A stretch of DNA of 64,000 nt from Dokdonella_A sp963758365 (GCA_963758365.1 CAVWVB010000001.1:1054001-1118000); one strand, 5' to 3'; counted from the first letter of the stretch, positions 53,962-63,112 are shown. Numbers and translations are program-made. Notes: generated by a model from the sequence alone, not told the origin.

Positions 53962-55073
53962 GCGGGAAATCGGCGCCGTCGCTGCTGGCCGCGACTCTCG
54001 AACATCTGCGCGCGCTGGTCGCGTTCGACACGCGCAATCCGCCGCGCGCGATCGATGCGGGCGGCATCTTCGGATACCTGCGCGACGCGCTCACGGGTTT
54101 CCAGTGCACGATCAGCGATCATGGTGCGGGTGCGGTCAGCCTGTACGCGGTGCGCGGCGAGCCCCGTCGCCTGTTCAACGTGCACCTGGACACCGTGCCC
54201 GACTCGCCGCGCTGGAGCGCCAATCCGTTCGAACTGCGTGTCACGGCCGAACACGCGGTCGGCCTCGGCGCCTGCGACATCAAGGGTGCTGCGGCGGCTC
54301 TCTTGGCTGCGGCGCGACTCACGGATGGTGATGCCGCGTTCCTCTTCACCAGCGACGAAGAGGCGAACGATGCGCGCTGCGTCGCCGCTTTCCTCGCCGC
54401 GAAGCGCGCGTTCGACGTGGTCATCGTCGCCGAACCCACGCGCGGCGAAGCCGTACTCGCTCACCGGGGCATCAGCTCGGCGCTGGTGCGCTTCTCGGGG
54501 CGCGCCGGCCACGCCTCGGCGGAACAGCAGGCAGCCGACAGCGCGCTTCACCAGGCGGTGCGATGGGGTGCGCGTGCGCTCGATCATGTCGATTCGCTTG
54601 CGCATGCGCGATTCGGCGGTCTCACCGGGTTGCGCTTCAACATCGGCCGTATCGAAGGCGGTATCAAGGCGAACGTGATCGCGCCGGCTGCCGAGCTGCG
54701 ATTCGGCATGCGGCCGCTGCCGTCGATGGATACCGACGCACTCCTGCATGCGTTTCGCGGCCTCGCCGAAGTGCCGCCGAGCGAGTTTCGCGAGACGTTC
54801 CGCGGCCCTGCGCTTCCCGCCGGCGCCGGCGCGGAGGCCGAGGCGCGGCGGCTTGCTGCACGTGACATCGCCGACGCGCTCGAGTTGCCGATCGGCCATG
54901 CAGTGGACTTCTGGACCGAGGCCGCGCTGTTCTCGGCGGCCGGTTACACCACTCTGGTCTATGGGCCAGGCGACATCGCGCAGGCTCACAGCGCCGACGA
55001 GTGGGTGGCCCTGGAGCAGCTGCATCGCTATGCGGAATCGGTCCGCGGCATGCTGGCGCGGGAACGGGCATGA
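53958..55073 (+). CDS. argE: Acetylornithine/acetylcitrulline deacetylase
   Basis: In the acetylated route this M20 metallopeptidase-fold enzyme should remove acetate from N-acetylcitrulline. The 371 residues include FNVHLDTVPDSPRW with the first metal His/Asp, GLGACDIKGAAAALL with the bridging Asp, FTSDEEANDARC with the catalytic Glu pair, and GPGDIAQAHSADEW with the last His. RAGHASAEQQAADSALH is the dimerisation-domain motif. Preference for acetylcitrulline over acetylornithine is inferred from the argF' context. It overlaps argG and argB by 4 bases each. Confidence 0.9.
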   Translation: MSGKSAPSLLAATLEHLRALVAFDTRNPPRAIDAGGIFGYLRDALTGFQCTISDHGAGAVSLYAVRGEPRRLFNVHLDTVPDSPRWSANPFELRVTAEHAVGLGACDIKGAAAALLAAARLTDGDAAFLFTSDEEANDARCVAAFLAAKRAFDVVIVAEPTRGEAVLAHRGISSALVRFSGRAGHASAEQQAADSALHQAVRWGARALDHVDSLAHARFGGLTGLRFNIGRIEGGIKANVIAPAAELRFGMRPLPSMDTDALLHAFRGLAEVPPSEFRETFRGPALPAGAGAEAEARRLAARDIADALELPIGHAVDFWTEAALFSAAGYTTLVYGPGDIAQAHSADEWVALEQLHRYAESVRGMLARERA

Positions 55074-56392
55074 ACGCGGAATCCCACTTTCAGGTACGCC
55101 AGACCATCGTGCGGCTGCTGTCCAGCATGGCCAGCGCCAAGGAGATCGATCAGTACCTCAAGCGCTTCGCGCAGATGGATGCGAAGCGCTTCGCCGTGGT
55201 CAAGGTCGGCGGCGCCGTCCTGCGCGACGACCTCGACGCTCTGACATCGTCGCTGGCCTTTCTGCAGCAGGTCGGACTTACTCCGATCGTCGTGCATGGC
55301 GCGGGACCCCAGCTCGACGAGGAACTGGCGCAGGCCGGCATCGCCAAGCGTACCGTTGCAGGTCTGCGGGTCACGTCGCCGCAGGTGCTGGCTATCGTGC
55401 GCCGGGTGTTCCAGGCCCAGAACCTGAATCTGGTCGAAGCCCTGCAGCAGGCCGACGCGCGCGCAACCTCGATCCTGTCCGGAGTGTTCGAGGCGGAGCT
55501 GATCGACGCGGAGAGCCTGGGCCTGGTCGGGCGTGTCGCGCGGATCAACCTCGCCCCGATCGAGGCCAGCCTGCGGGTCGGCTCGATCCCGGTGATCGCC
55601 TCGCTCGGCGAGACCGCGGGCGGGCAGATCCTCAACATCAACGCGGATTTTGCGGCCAATGAGCTGGTTCGCATCCTGAAACCCTACAAGATCATCTTTC
55701 TGACCGGAACAGGCGGTCTCCTCGATGCCGGCGGGCGAATCATCGATTCGATCAATCTCAGGACCGAGTACGACCGGCTCATGGCGCAGCCGTGGCTGGA
55801 AGGCGGCATGCGCGTCAAGCTCGAGCAGATCAAGGACCTGCTCGATGGCCTGCCGCTGACCTCGTCGGTGTCGATCACGCGCCCGGATGAACTGGCCAAG
55901 GAGCTGTTCACGCACAAGGGATCGGGCACGCTGGTGCGGCGCGGCGAGCGCATCAACGTCCATTCGGACTGGGCAGGCCTCGACCTCGAGCGTCTGCGCG
56001 CGCTGATCGAGGCCGGATTCCGGCGCAAACTGGTCGACGACTACTTCGAGCGGATCCGGCCGTACCGGGTCTATCTCAGCGAGAACTACCGCGCGGTACT
56101 GATCCTGACCCGCGAGGATGCGTTCGCCTATCTGGACAAGTTCGCGGTTGCCGACGACGCGCAGGGCGAGGGACTCGGGCGCGCCGCCTGGCAGGTCATG
56201 CGCGCGGAGAATCCGCGGCTGTTCTGGCGCTCGCGCCACGCCAACCTGGTCAATCCGTTCTACGACGACGAAGCGGATGGTTGCTACAAGGAATCGCTGT
56301 GGAAGGTCTACTGGTACGGCATGGACGATTTCGCGGACATCGAACGCTGCGTCGCCACCTGCCGCAGTCGCGCCACGACCCTTGCGGACTGA
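55070..56392 (+). CDS. argB: Bifunctional acetylglutamate kinase / N-acetylglutamate synthase
   Basis: The 440-residue protein fuses an amino-acid kinase domain (about 40-285) to a GNAT acetyltransferase domain (about 300-440). The kinase has FAVVKVGGAVLRDD, PIVVHGAGPQLDEEL, ILNINADFAANELV and the late KIIFLTGTGGLLD. The GNAT part ends with ADDAQGEGLGRAAWQVM, the acetyl-CoA loop, and WKVYWYGMDDFADIE. This matches the Xanthomonas NAGS/K enzyme, which performs the first two arginine steps and is feedback-inhibited by arginine. It overlaps argE by ATGA. Confidence 0.93.
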   Translation: MNAESHFQVRQTIVRLLSSMASAKEIDQYLKRFAQMDAKRFAVVKVGGAVLRDDLDALTSSLAFLQQVGLTPIVVHGAGPQLDEELAQAGIAKRTVAGLRVTSPQVLAIVRRVFQAQNLNLVEALQQADARATSILSGVFEAELIDAESLGLVGRVARINLAPIEASLRVGSIPVIASLGETAGGQILNINADFAANELVRILKPYKIIFLTGTGGLLDAGGRIIDSINLRTEYDRLMAQPWLEGGMRVKLEQIKDLLDGLPLTSSVSITRPDELAKELFTHKGSGTLVRRGERINVHSDWAGLDLERLRALIEAGFRRKLVDDYFERIRPYRVYLSENYRAVLILTREDAFAYLDKFAVADDAQGEGLGRAAWQVMRAENPRLFWRSRHANLVNPFYDDEADGCYKESLWKVYWYGMDDFADIERCVATCRSRATTLAD

Positions 56393-56396
56393 CGCG

Positions 56397-57353
56397 ATGA
56401 GCAGGCAAGTGAGCGTCGGCATCGTCGGAGCCCGCGGACACGCGGGTGCCGAACTGATCAGACTCGTCGCGAAGCACCCGGGCATCGAACTCGCGTTCGT
56501 ATCCTCGCGTGAACTCGCAGGACAGCGTGTCAGCGATCAGGTTCCCGAATTCGGCGGCGCGCTGCGCTACGAAAACCTCGATGGCGATGGCATCGCGCAG
56601 CGGGACACCGCCGCGGTCGTACTCGCGCTGCCGAACGGCATGAGCGAGGCGATCGTGAAGACAATGGACGCGCGGAATCCGCATGCAGTCATCGTCGACC
56701 TCTCGGCAGACCATCGCTTCGACGCGAGCTGGTATTACGGATTGCCGGAGCTGACACGCGCGCGCCATGCGCGGCAGCAGACGCGGATCAGCAACCCCGG
56801 CTGCTACGCGACCGCGATGCAGCTCGCGATCGCGCCGCTGAAGGATCTTCTTGCCGGACCGCCGCAATGCTTCGGGGTGTCGGGCTACTCCGGGGCCGGC
56901 ACCGCGCCCAGCGAACGCAACGACCCGGAAACGCTGCGCGACAACCTGATTGCGTATTCGCTCGTCGACCACGTGCACGAGCGCGAGGTGACGCAGCAGC
57001 TCGGCGTGCCGGTCGAGTTCATGCCGCACGTCGCGGCGCACTTTCGCGGAATCACGATGACGGTGAACATCCGGCTTCGGGCACCGACGAGCGCCGATGC
57101 GGTGCGTGAGCGCTACCGCACGTTCTATGCGCGCGAACCACTGATCAGGATCGTCGAGGATCCACCCTGGGTCAGCCGCATTGCGGGCAGGCATCACGTC
57201 GAGATCGGCGGTTTCGCGCTCGCTCCGGGTGGGCGGCGCGTGGTGGTCGTGGCGACGCTGGACAATCTGCTCAAGGGCGCGGCGACGCAGGCGATGCAGA
57301 ATCTCAATCGGGCCTTCGGTTTCGACGAGCTGCAGGCGATTGCGGCCGATTGA
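56397..57353 (+). CDS. argC: N-acetyl-gamma-glutamyl-phosphate reductase
   Basis: ArgC reduces the acyl phosphate to the semialdehyde. The 318 residues have the NADP-binding start VGIVGARGHAGAELIRLV, the nucleophile Cys in ISNPGCYATAMQLAI, GYSGAGTAPSER, and the catalytic His in PHVAAHFRGITMTVNI. It starts 4 bases after the argB stop, and argH follows after 79 bases. Its sequence matches the type lacking the long insert. Confidence 0.95.
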   Translation: MSRQVSVGIVGARGHAGAELIRLVAKHPGIELAFVSSRELAGQRVSDQVPEFGGALRYENLDGDGIAQRDTAAVVLALPNGMSEAIVKTMDARNPHAVIVDLSADHRFDASWYYGLPELTRARHARQQTRISNPGCYATAMQLAIAPLKDLLAGPPQCFGVSGYSGAGTAPSERNDPETLRDNLIAYSLVDHVHEREVTQQLGVPVEFMPHVAAHFRGITMTVNIRLRAPTSADAVRERYRTFYAREPLIRIVEDPPWVSRIAGRHHVEIGGFALAPGGRRVVVVATLDNLLKGAATQAMQNLNRAFGFDELQAIAAD

Positions 57354-57409
57354 CAAGCCAGGCCGCCCATCCCGGCGACGACGGAATGCCGTGCGTGTAG
57401 GCTCTCAGA

Positions 57410-57430
57410 TTCCCGATCCGGATCCCGAAT
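57410..57430 (+). repeat. Heptad-like repeat before argH
   Basis: ATTCCCGATCCGGATCCCGA, continuing into ATCC, holds degenerate CCCGATC/CCCGAAT units. The run ends 2 bases before the argH ATG, in the ribosome-site position, as at ispF. Confidence 0.5.
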
Positions 57431-57432
57431 CC

Positions 57433-58725
57433 ATGACCGACCTGCTCTGGCAAAAATCCGGTATCCGCACCGACGAGCGCATCATGCGATTCCTCGCCGG
57501 TGATGACGTCGTGCTCGACCGCGAGTTCCTGCAGCATGACATCGAGGCGAGCAAGGCACATGTCGAAGGCCTCGCGAACATCGGTGTCGTCAGTCCCGCC
57601 GAGCGGTCGGCGCTCCTGCACGAACTGGATGTGCTCGCCGAAGATTTTCGCGCGGGGCGGTTCATTCTCGATGCGCGCTACGAGGACGGCCATTCTGCGA
57701 TCGAGGCGCGGTTGGGCGAGCGCCTCGGCGACAGCGGGCGCAAGGTGCATACCGGGCGCAGTCGCAACGACCAGGTTCTGGCGGCAACGCGCCTGTGGCT
57801 CAAGGCGAAGCTCGCGCAGCTGCGCGCGGCTTGTCGCGACGTGGCCAAGGTCTGCCTCGATCGTGCGTCGCGCGAAGACCTGCCGTTGCCCGGCTACACG
57901 CACCTGCAGCGCGCGGTCGTGTCCTCGACGGCGCTCTGGTTCGCGGGCTTCGCGGAAGCGTTCATCGACAACGCCCGGCGCGCACTCGATACGCTCGCCT
58001 GGATCGATGCCAACCCGCTCGGCACCGCAGCCGGTTATGGAGTCAACCTCGCGCTCGACCGGGCACATACGACGCAGTCGCTCGGCTTCGCGCGCATGCA
58101 GATCAATCCGATCTATGCCCAGCTCTCACGTGGCAAGTTCGAGATCGCCGCGCTCGAAGCGCTCGCCTCCGCGCTGCTCGATCTGCGCAGGCTGGCATGG
58201 GACCTGTCGCTGTTCACGACCACGGAATTCGGCTTCGTCATCTTGCCGGCCGAATACACGACGGGCAGTTCCATCATGCCGAACAAGCGCAATCCGGATG
58301 TCGTCGAATTGATGCGTGCGAGCTACGCCCGGGTTGCCGCCGCACGCACCGAGATCGAACAGCTGCTGTCGCTGCCGAGCGGTTACCAGCGCGATCTCCA
58401 GGTGTCCAAGGGTTCGCTGTTCCACGGTTTCACGCACGGTCTCGCGGCGCTCGATCTGCTGCCCGACCTCCTCGCGCACCTCCAGTGGAATGCGCAGGCG
58501 ATGCGTGCCGCGATCGACCCGTCGATGCACGCGACCGATGTCACGATCGAACGGGCGCTGGCGGGCGTTCCGTTTCGCAACGCCTATCGCGAAATGGCCG
58601 ACCAGCCCGACCTGGCCGGGGCAGGCAGGTCACCCGAATCCAGCCTTGCCGCACGCGTGTCCCCGGGTGCGTGCGCGGATCTGCGCCTGGACGAATTGCG
58701 CGCTCGCCTGAACGCACTCGCCTAG
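57433..58725 (+). CDS. argH: Argininosuccinate lyase
   Basis: ArgH splits argininosuccinate into arginine and fumarate. The 430-residue fumarase-superfamily enzyme has DGHSAIEARLGERLGD, HTGRSRNDQV, and GYTHLQRAVVSST with the catalytic His. The flexible signature loop is GSSIMPNKRNPDVVEL. It ends the arg cluster; in Xanthomonas proB and proA often follow, but here a PIG-L deacetylase does. Confidence 0.96.
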   Translation: MTDLLWQKSGIRTDERIMRFLAGDDVVLDREFLQHDIEASKAHVEGLANIGVVSPAERSALLHELDVLAEDFRAGRFILDARYEDGHSAIEARLGERLGDSGRKVHTGRSRNDQVLAATRLWLKAKLAQLRAACRDVAKVCLDRASREDLPLPGYTHLQRAVVSSTALWFAGFAEAFIDNARRALDTLAWIDANPLGTAAGYGVNLALDRAHTTQSLGFARMQINPIYAQLSRGKFEIAALEALASALLDLRRLAWDLSLFTTTEFGFVILPAEYTTGSSIMPNKRNPDVVELMRASYARVAAARTEIEQLLSLPSGYQRDLQVSKGSLFHGFTHGLAALDLLPDLLAHLQWNAQAMRAAIDPSMHATDVTIERALAGVPFRNAYREMADQPDLAGAGRSPESSLAARVSPGACADLRLDELRARLNALA

Positions 58726-58826
58726 CAACGGCCGCGTGCGGCGCAGGAGTGTGCCCGGCAGCTGCAACTTCGGTTAGGCTCATTACACTGCGAGGCCCGC
58801 AGTCCGCGCTGGCGAGATGATGATCG

Positions 58827-59888
58827 ATGATGGAGTTGTCACAGTTTGGTCCCGCCGATCGCCTGCTGGTGTTCGCTCCGCATCCGGACGACGAAACGCT
58901 GGCCACGGGTGCGCTGATTCAGGCCGCGCGGGCGAGTGCCGTCGCGGTGCGCGTGATTTTCGCCACCGATGGCGAAAACAATCCGTGGCCGCAGCGCTGG
59001 ATCGAGCGGCGGTGGCGGATAGGTCCGGCCGAACGCGCCCGGTGGGGCGCGCGGCGGCGAGCCGAAGCGGCGGAGGCGCTGCGGTTGCTCGGCCTGGATT
59101 CGGCGCGTGACGTGCGTTTCATGGGCTGGCCCGACCAGGGCCTGACCGACATCCTGATGCGTGACGGTTCGGGAACGGCGCGGCTCGCGTCCGAAATCGC
59201 TGCATTCGCGCCGACCCGGGTCGTCATGCCCGCACTCGCCGATCGCCATCCCGATCACAGCGCGTTGCGCGTCATGCTGGACATCGCGCTGCTGTCGACG
59301 CGCTTGCGCTGCCTGCGTCTCGGCTACGTCGTGCATGGGCATGGCGGGGCCGGCAACTCGGGCATGTTGCCGATGCGTCCATCGTTGCAGCGGCGCAAAC
59401 GCGAGGCGCTCGCCGCGCATGCGAGCCAGGTCAGACTCAGCCGGCGTCGCCTGTATCGGATCGCCGATCGCCCCGAGCGTTTCGAGCTGTCGGAAGAGCC
59501 GCTGGTGCGTGTGCCGGCCAGCGGCGTGCCGCTGACCCTCGAGATTTCATCGCGCGGACGCGGACTGTTGTCGCGGCGCACCGAAATCCTGCTGGTGGCT
59601 GCGACCGCGACGGACGCGTTCAGGCTGCGTGCGCCCCTGCCGCTGCGCAAGGCCGGCGTGACGAATCTGATCGATTCGGCGGGACGGACTATCCGCACAG
59701 CCTGGCACGGCACCGCCCTGGGCCTTACGTTGCCGGCGATGGATTCGGCAGCGGTCGTGTACGTGAAGCTCCACCGCGCGGACCCGCGCCTGCTCATTTT
59801 CGATCGCGAGCCCTGGCAGGTCGCGAGCCACGCGCCGCCTGCCACGCGACCGGCCGAAACGACGCCAGTGGCGGTCGGCATGCCCTGA
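58827..59888 (+). CDS. PIG-L family deacetylase (LmbE-like)
   Basis: The 353-residue protein is a zinc-dependent N-deacetylase of the LmbE/PIG-L fold. LLVFAPHPDDETLATGALI carries the metal His and Asp pair, and ALADRHPDHSALRVML the later histidines. Residues from about 200 form a beta-rich extension (LVRVPASGVPLTLEISSRG) not typical of minimal family members. Substrates are acetylated sugars or thiols in known relatives; here unknown. A CTGCAA/TACACT pair at 58762-58789 is a weak promoter candidate. Confidence 0.88.
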   Translation: MMELSQFGPADRLLVFAPHPDDETLATGALIQAARASAVAVRVIFATDGENNPWPQRWIERRWRIGPAERARWGARRRAEAAEALRLLGLDSARDVRFMGWPDQGLTDILMRDGSGTARLASEIAAFAPTRVVMPALADRHPDHSALRVMLDIALLSTRLRCLRLGYVVHGHGGAGNSGMLPMRPSLQRRKREALAAHASQVRLSRRRLYRIADRPERFELSEEPLVRVPASGVPLTLEISSRGRGLLSRRTEILLVAATATDAFRLRAPLPLRKAGVTNLIDSAGRTIRTAWHGTALGLTLPAMDSAAVVYVKLHRADPRLLIFDREPWQVASHAPPATRPAETTPVAVGMP

Positions 59889-60026
59889 ACAAAGCGCCTC
59901 GGCGCCGGGTAACGGAATCTTACAAAGGGCCTGTCATACTTGTGGATTCGCATCCATCCGCGCCGCTGCAGCCGGGTTCACCCCGCTGCGTGGCGACCTC
60001 CGTTATCAGCTACTTTTCAAGGGCTT

Positions 60027-60389
60027 ATGAACCAAATGACCTACGATATCGGCATCGGACGTTGTTCCGAGGTCGGCGACGATACCGTCGTCGTCAAGCT
60101 TGACAGTGTGATGGTCAAGCGGCTTTCCCCGGATCATCCATGGCAGCGCTCGGGCACCAGTCTGCTGCGACTGAGCCGCAACCTCTGCAGCGAAGTCAGG
60201 CCGCCGGAACCCGATTCCGAGGTGTACCTGGATCGTGCCGCACTCTCCAAGCGTTCGATGGCCGCGCTCGATCTTGCAGGAGACGGCGAAACCGTGTCCG
60301 TGGACCTGCGTGCGCTGCTCAACGACCTCAACCCGCAGCCATCCGCGGGGCCGCAGAGCAAGGGCCGCGGCGGCGATCGCCGCCGTTGA
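60027..60389 (+). CDS. Uncharacterised protein (120 aa)
   Basis: I recognise no family. The sequence has an N-terminal beta-like segment (TYDIGIGRCSEVGDDTVVVK), a central region with paired Cys (GRC and NLCSEV), and a C-terminal charged tail of Gly, Arg and Pro. No signal peptide or membrane helix is visible. A strong terminator follows after about 35 bases, which supports a genuine transcript. Confidence 0.6.
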   Translation: MNQMTYDIGIGRCSEVGDDTVVVKLDSVMVKRLSPDHPWQRSGTSLLRLSRNLCSEVRPPEPDSEVYLDRAALSKRSMAALDLAGDGETVSVDLRALLNDLNPQPSAGPQSKGRGGDRRR

Positions 60390-60424
60390 GTTTCGCGCGC
60401 ATGCCGGCTCCGATCGGCGGTCGC

Positions 60425-60452
60425 AAAAAACCCGGCTCGATGCCGGGTTTTT
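60425..60452 (+). terminator. Intrinsic terminator
   Basis: AAAAACCCGGC (60426-60436) pairs with GCCGGGTTTTT (60442-60452) over a 5-base loop, with A- and T-runs on both sides. The core ACCCGGC/GCCGGGT is the same as in the argF' leader terminator. It ends the preceding 120-residue gene. Confidence 0.88.
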
Positions 60453-60660
60453 CATGTGCATCCGCTCCGGGCGCCGTGAATAGCCGCGCATTCCGACGCC
60501 GGCGTGCGCAGATTTCCTACAGCGGCCGCCGATAATTGCCCGCTGCGCTTACGGGCGCGAACCCCCGACACTGCGCTCCGCTTCTGTTGCCTCCGGAATG
60601 GATTCCGGTACCGGCGCGCGACCTCGTCGGTACGGGCATATTCCAGTTTCGGAGATCGAT

Positions 60661-60909
60661 ATGCGCGTCAAGACCGCCGCCAACGACGTACTGGCCGCCG
60701 TGACCGTGATGGAGCGCGCACGCGACGCCTCCGTCCGGCTCAACCCGCTATGCATGCACATGTCCGTGCGGGAACTCCAGCAGAGAGCCGACATGATCGA
60801 CAAGGTCATCCGCGCGCGCCGCACGCTGCAGTTGCTGCGGGATCGCGCCGAGAACCTGCAAGGCGCGCTGGATCGCTTCAAGAAACGTCGCGAGGCGATG
60901 CGCGCCTGA
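60661..60909 (+). CDS. Uncharacterised small helical protein (82 aa)
   Basis: The 82-residue product is basic and apparently all-helical (NDVLAAVTVMERARDASVRL; ADMIDKVIRARRTLQLLRD), with heptad spacing suggestive of a short coiled coil. It has no signal peptide and no recognised family. ATG 60661 follows GGAGATCGAT. The next small gene begins 47 bases later, so the two may be co-transcribed. Confidence 0.55.
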   Translation: MRVKTAANDVLAAVTVMERARDASVRLNPLCMHMSVRELQQRADMIDKVIRARRTLQLLRDRAENLQGALDRFKKRREAMRA

Positions 60910-60956
60910 ATGGCGCTATTCTTGATCGTTGACAACCCAGCGCAGCGGAGACGGCA

Positions 60957-61250
60957 ATGAACAAGGGCGATTTCGTCGGTGCGTGTCTGCCTTACAGTCT
61001 GGTCCGCAAGGGCGTGAACCAGTATGCGGTGATGACCTATTCCGCCGTGGACTCGGGTGCAATCGAACCGGCTGGTCTGACTTTCACCATACCTGCGGCG
61101 TTGATGACCCAGCTGCAGAATGAAGGCCTGGTCTCGCCTGCACGCGTGCTTCTCTATGACGACAGCACCGATCCATTCGCATCCCAGCAAAACCGCAGCC
61201 GCTATCTCGCGGTGCTCGGCCAGCTCGTGCCGATCGCGGTCACCAAGTAA
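60957..61250 (+). CDS. Uncharacterised small protein (97 aa)
   Basis: The 97-residue protein is soluble and mixed alpha/beta (GDFVGACLPYSLVRKGVNQY; AVMTYSAVDSGAIEPAGLTF). I considered a CcdB-like toxin fold because of its size but see no matching motif. CGGAGACGG precedes the ATG. Low Arg and normal hydrophobic patterning make a real gene likely. It converges on the minus-strand tRNA-Pro. Confidence 0.65.
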   Translation: MNKGDFVGACLPYSLVRKGVNQYAVMTYSAVDSGAIEPAGLTFTIPAALMTQLQNEGLVSPARVLLYDDSTDPFASQQNRSRYLAVLGQLVPIAVTK

Positions 61251-61365
61251 CGACAATCGGATTCGAAGCAGCGGCTGGCCGCAGCCGGCCGTCGCTCGGA
61301 TATCGCCGCCGCCCAGCTCTCTCGACGCCGCGCGGACCACGCGGGTGCCGCGGCAGCGTCGCAAG

Positions 61366-61391
61366 AAAAAGGCCGCCTTTGCAGGGCGGCC
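61366..61391 (-). terminator. Intrinsic terminator of tRNA-Pro
   Basis: On the minus strand GGCCGCC pairs with GGCGGCC over a 7-base loop and runs into TTTTTCTTGC. It lies 17 bases after the encoded CCA of tRNA-Pro and should end that transcript. Confidence 0.8.
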
Positions 61392-61408
61392 TGGCGTGTC
61401 GATTCGAT

Positions 61409-61485
61409 TGGTCGGGGTGACAGGATTCGAACTTGCGACTTCTACCTCCCGAAGGTAGCGCTCTACCAGGCTGAGCTACACCCCG
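61409..61485 (-). tRNA. tRNA-Pro (CGG)
   Basis: Read on the minus strand, the 77-base gene has a perfect 7-bp acceptor stem CGGGGTG/CACCCCG, D-arm GCTC/GAGC, and anticodon stem CTACC/GGTAG around loop TTCGGGA. The T-loop is TTCGAAT, the discriminator is A and CCA is encoded. The anticodon is CGG. The T-stem GCAAG/CCTGT contains one A-C mismatch at pair 52-62 and a G-U at 49-65. No other tRNA was seen in the window. Confidence 0.95.
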
Positions 61486-61636
61486 ACGCACCCGCCATCG
61501 GCGGGCCGCGAATTCTAGCCGGGCACTGTGGAGCGTGCAACCGCAGGCGCCGCGTCCGGGCGCCAAAAACCCGCATTCTGTTAGGCTTCGCGTCTGTCCA
61601 CGCGCGTCATCGCGCGTCCGTTGCACAGAGGATTCC

Positions 61637-63037
61637 ATGGCTGTTACCCAAGCCCGCACCATGCCCGGCGTGCTCGAGCTGTTGCCGCTCGATCAGATCG
61701 CATTCCAGGCGATGCTGGACACGATCCGGCGTACCTTCGAGCGCTTCGGTTTCGTGCCGGTGGAAACGCCGGCCATGGAATTTTCCAGCGTGCTGCTGAC
61801 CAAGGAAGGCGGCGAGACCGAGCGTCAGGTCTATTTCGTGCAGTCGACCGGCGCGCTGCAGGCCGCGTCGGCCACCGAGGTGCCCGAACTCGCGCTGCGC
61901 TTCGATCTGACCGTGCCGCTGGCGCGCTATGTCGCCGAGCACGAGCGCGACCTCGTGTTTCCTTTCAGGCGCTACCAGATCCAGCGTGTCTATCGTGGTG
62001 AACGAGCGCAGCGCGGACGCTTCCGCGAGTTCTACCAGTGCGACATCGACGTGGTCGGCAAGGACTCGCTCTCGCTGCACTACGACGCCGAGATTCCGGC
62101 GGTGATCCACAGCTTGTTCCGCGAACTCGATTTCGGGGCGTTCACGATCCAGATCAATCACCGCAAGCTCATGCGCGGTTGGCTGGAGGGACTCGGGATC
62201 GGCGACCCGGAGCGCCAGCGCGCGGTGCTTCGCGAGGTCGACAAGCTGGACAAGCGCGGCGCGGACGCCGTGCGCGAAACCCTGACCGGTGCGACGTTCG
62301 CGCTGTCCGCTGTCGCGGTCGGCAAGCTGCTCGAGTTCGTTGCATTCCGTTCGGTTTCTCTCGCCGATGCGCTCGCGAAACTCGATTCGCTCGGCGCGGG
62401 CAGCGACGCACTCCAGCAGGGCAAGGCCGAGCTCAGGGAAATCCTGCCCCTGATCAAGGCTTTTGGCGTGCCCGAATCGCAGTTCGCGCTGAACCTGTCG
62501 ATTGCGCGCGGGCTCGATTACTACACCGGCACGGTCTACGAGACGACACTCGACGATCACCCGCAGATCGGGTCGGTCTGCTCCGGCGGACGTTACGAGA
62601 ATCTCGCCAGCCACTATACGAAGTCGCGTCTGCCTGGCGTCGGCATCTCGATCGGCGCGACGCGGCTCTACTGGCAATTGCGCGAAGCGGGTCTGCTGCG
62701 TGCCGCCGGCAGCACCGTACAGGCGCTGGTTGTACGGATGGACGAGGCGGAACTGCCGCGCTATATCGAACTTGCAGGCGAACTGCGCGCTGCCGGGATC
62801 AACACCGAATTGATGCTCGAAGCGGGCAAGCTGGCCCGGCAGTTCAAGTATGCCGACCGCTCCGGAATCCGCTTCGTGCTCGTGCTCGGACCCGAAGAAA
62901 TCGCCACGCGGACGGTCACGGTGAAGGACCTGCGCAAGCAGAACCAGTTCGAAGTCGCGCGCGGCAAGCTCGCGGATGCGCTGCTGGCGGCGAGCGGACC
63001 GGATGCCGCGACGGAGCGCCCGGCGCCGCACGATTGA
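61637..63037 (+). CDS. hisS: Histidyl-tRNA synthetase
   Basis: HisS charges tRNA-His. The 466-residue class II enzyme begins MPGVLELLPLDQIAFQAM. It has motif 2-like PFRRYQIQRVYRGERAQRGR, the histidine-binding GLDYYTGTVYE, motif 3 GVGISIGATRLYWQL, and a C-terminal anticodon-binding domain ending LRKQNQFEVARGK. ATG 61637 is chosen; the open frame extends to 61535 without conserved sequence. It is divergent from tRNA-Pro and followed by hutH after 75 bases. Confidence 0.95.
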   Translation: MAVTQARTMPGVLELLPLDQIAFQAMLDTIRRTFERFGFVPVETPAMEFSSVLLTKEGGETERQVYFVQSTGALQAASATEVPELALRFDLTVPLARYVAEHERDLVFPFRRYQIQRVYRGERAQRGRFREFYQCDIDVVGKDSLSLHYDAEIPAVIHSLFRELDFGAFTIQINHRKLMRGWLEGLGIGDPERQRAVLREVDKLDKRGADAVRETLTGATFALSAVAVGKLLEFVAFRSVSLADALAKLDSLGAGSDALQQGKAELREILPLIKAFGVPESQFALNLSIARGLDYYTGTVYETTLDDHPQIGSVCSGGRYENLASHYTKSRLPGVGISIGATRLYWQLREAGLLRAAGSTVQALVVRMDEAELPRYIELAGELRAAGINTELMLEAGKLARQFKYADRSGIRFVLVLGPEEIATRTVTVKDLRKQNQFEVARGKLADALLAASGPDAATERPAPHD

Positions 63038-63112
63038 CCTCGGCGCAGGCCGCGCACCGGCGATACGCGAACATCATCGCGGCGGACGCCGCACTGAGGA
63101 GATCCGGTTTCG

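Noticed and set aside
60957..61250. 97-residue protein as a CcdB toxin
   Set aside because: Similar size only; the conserved CcdB residues and C-terminal Trp-Gly-Ile are absent and no CcdA-like partner motif is visible.
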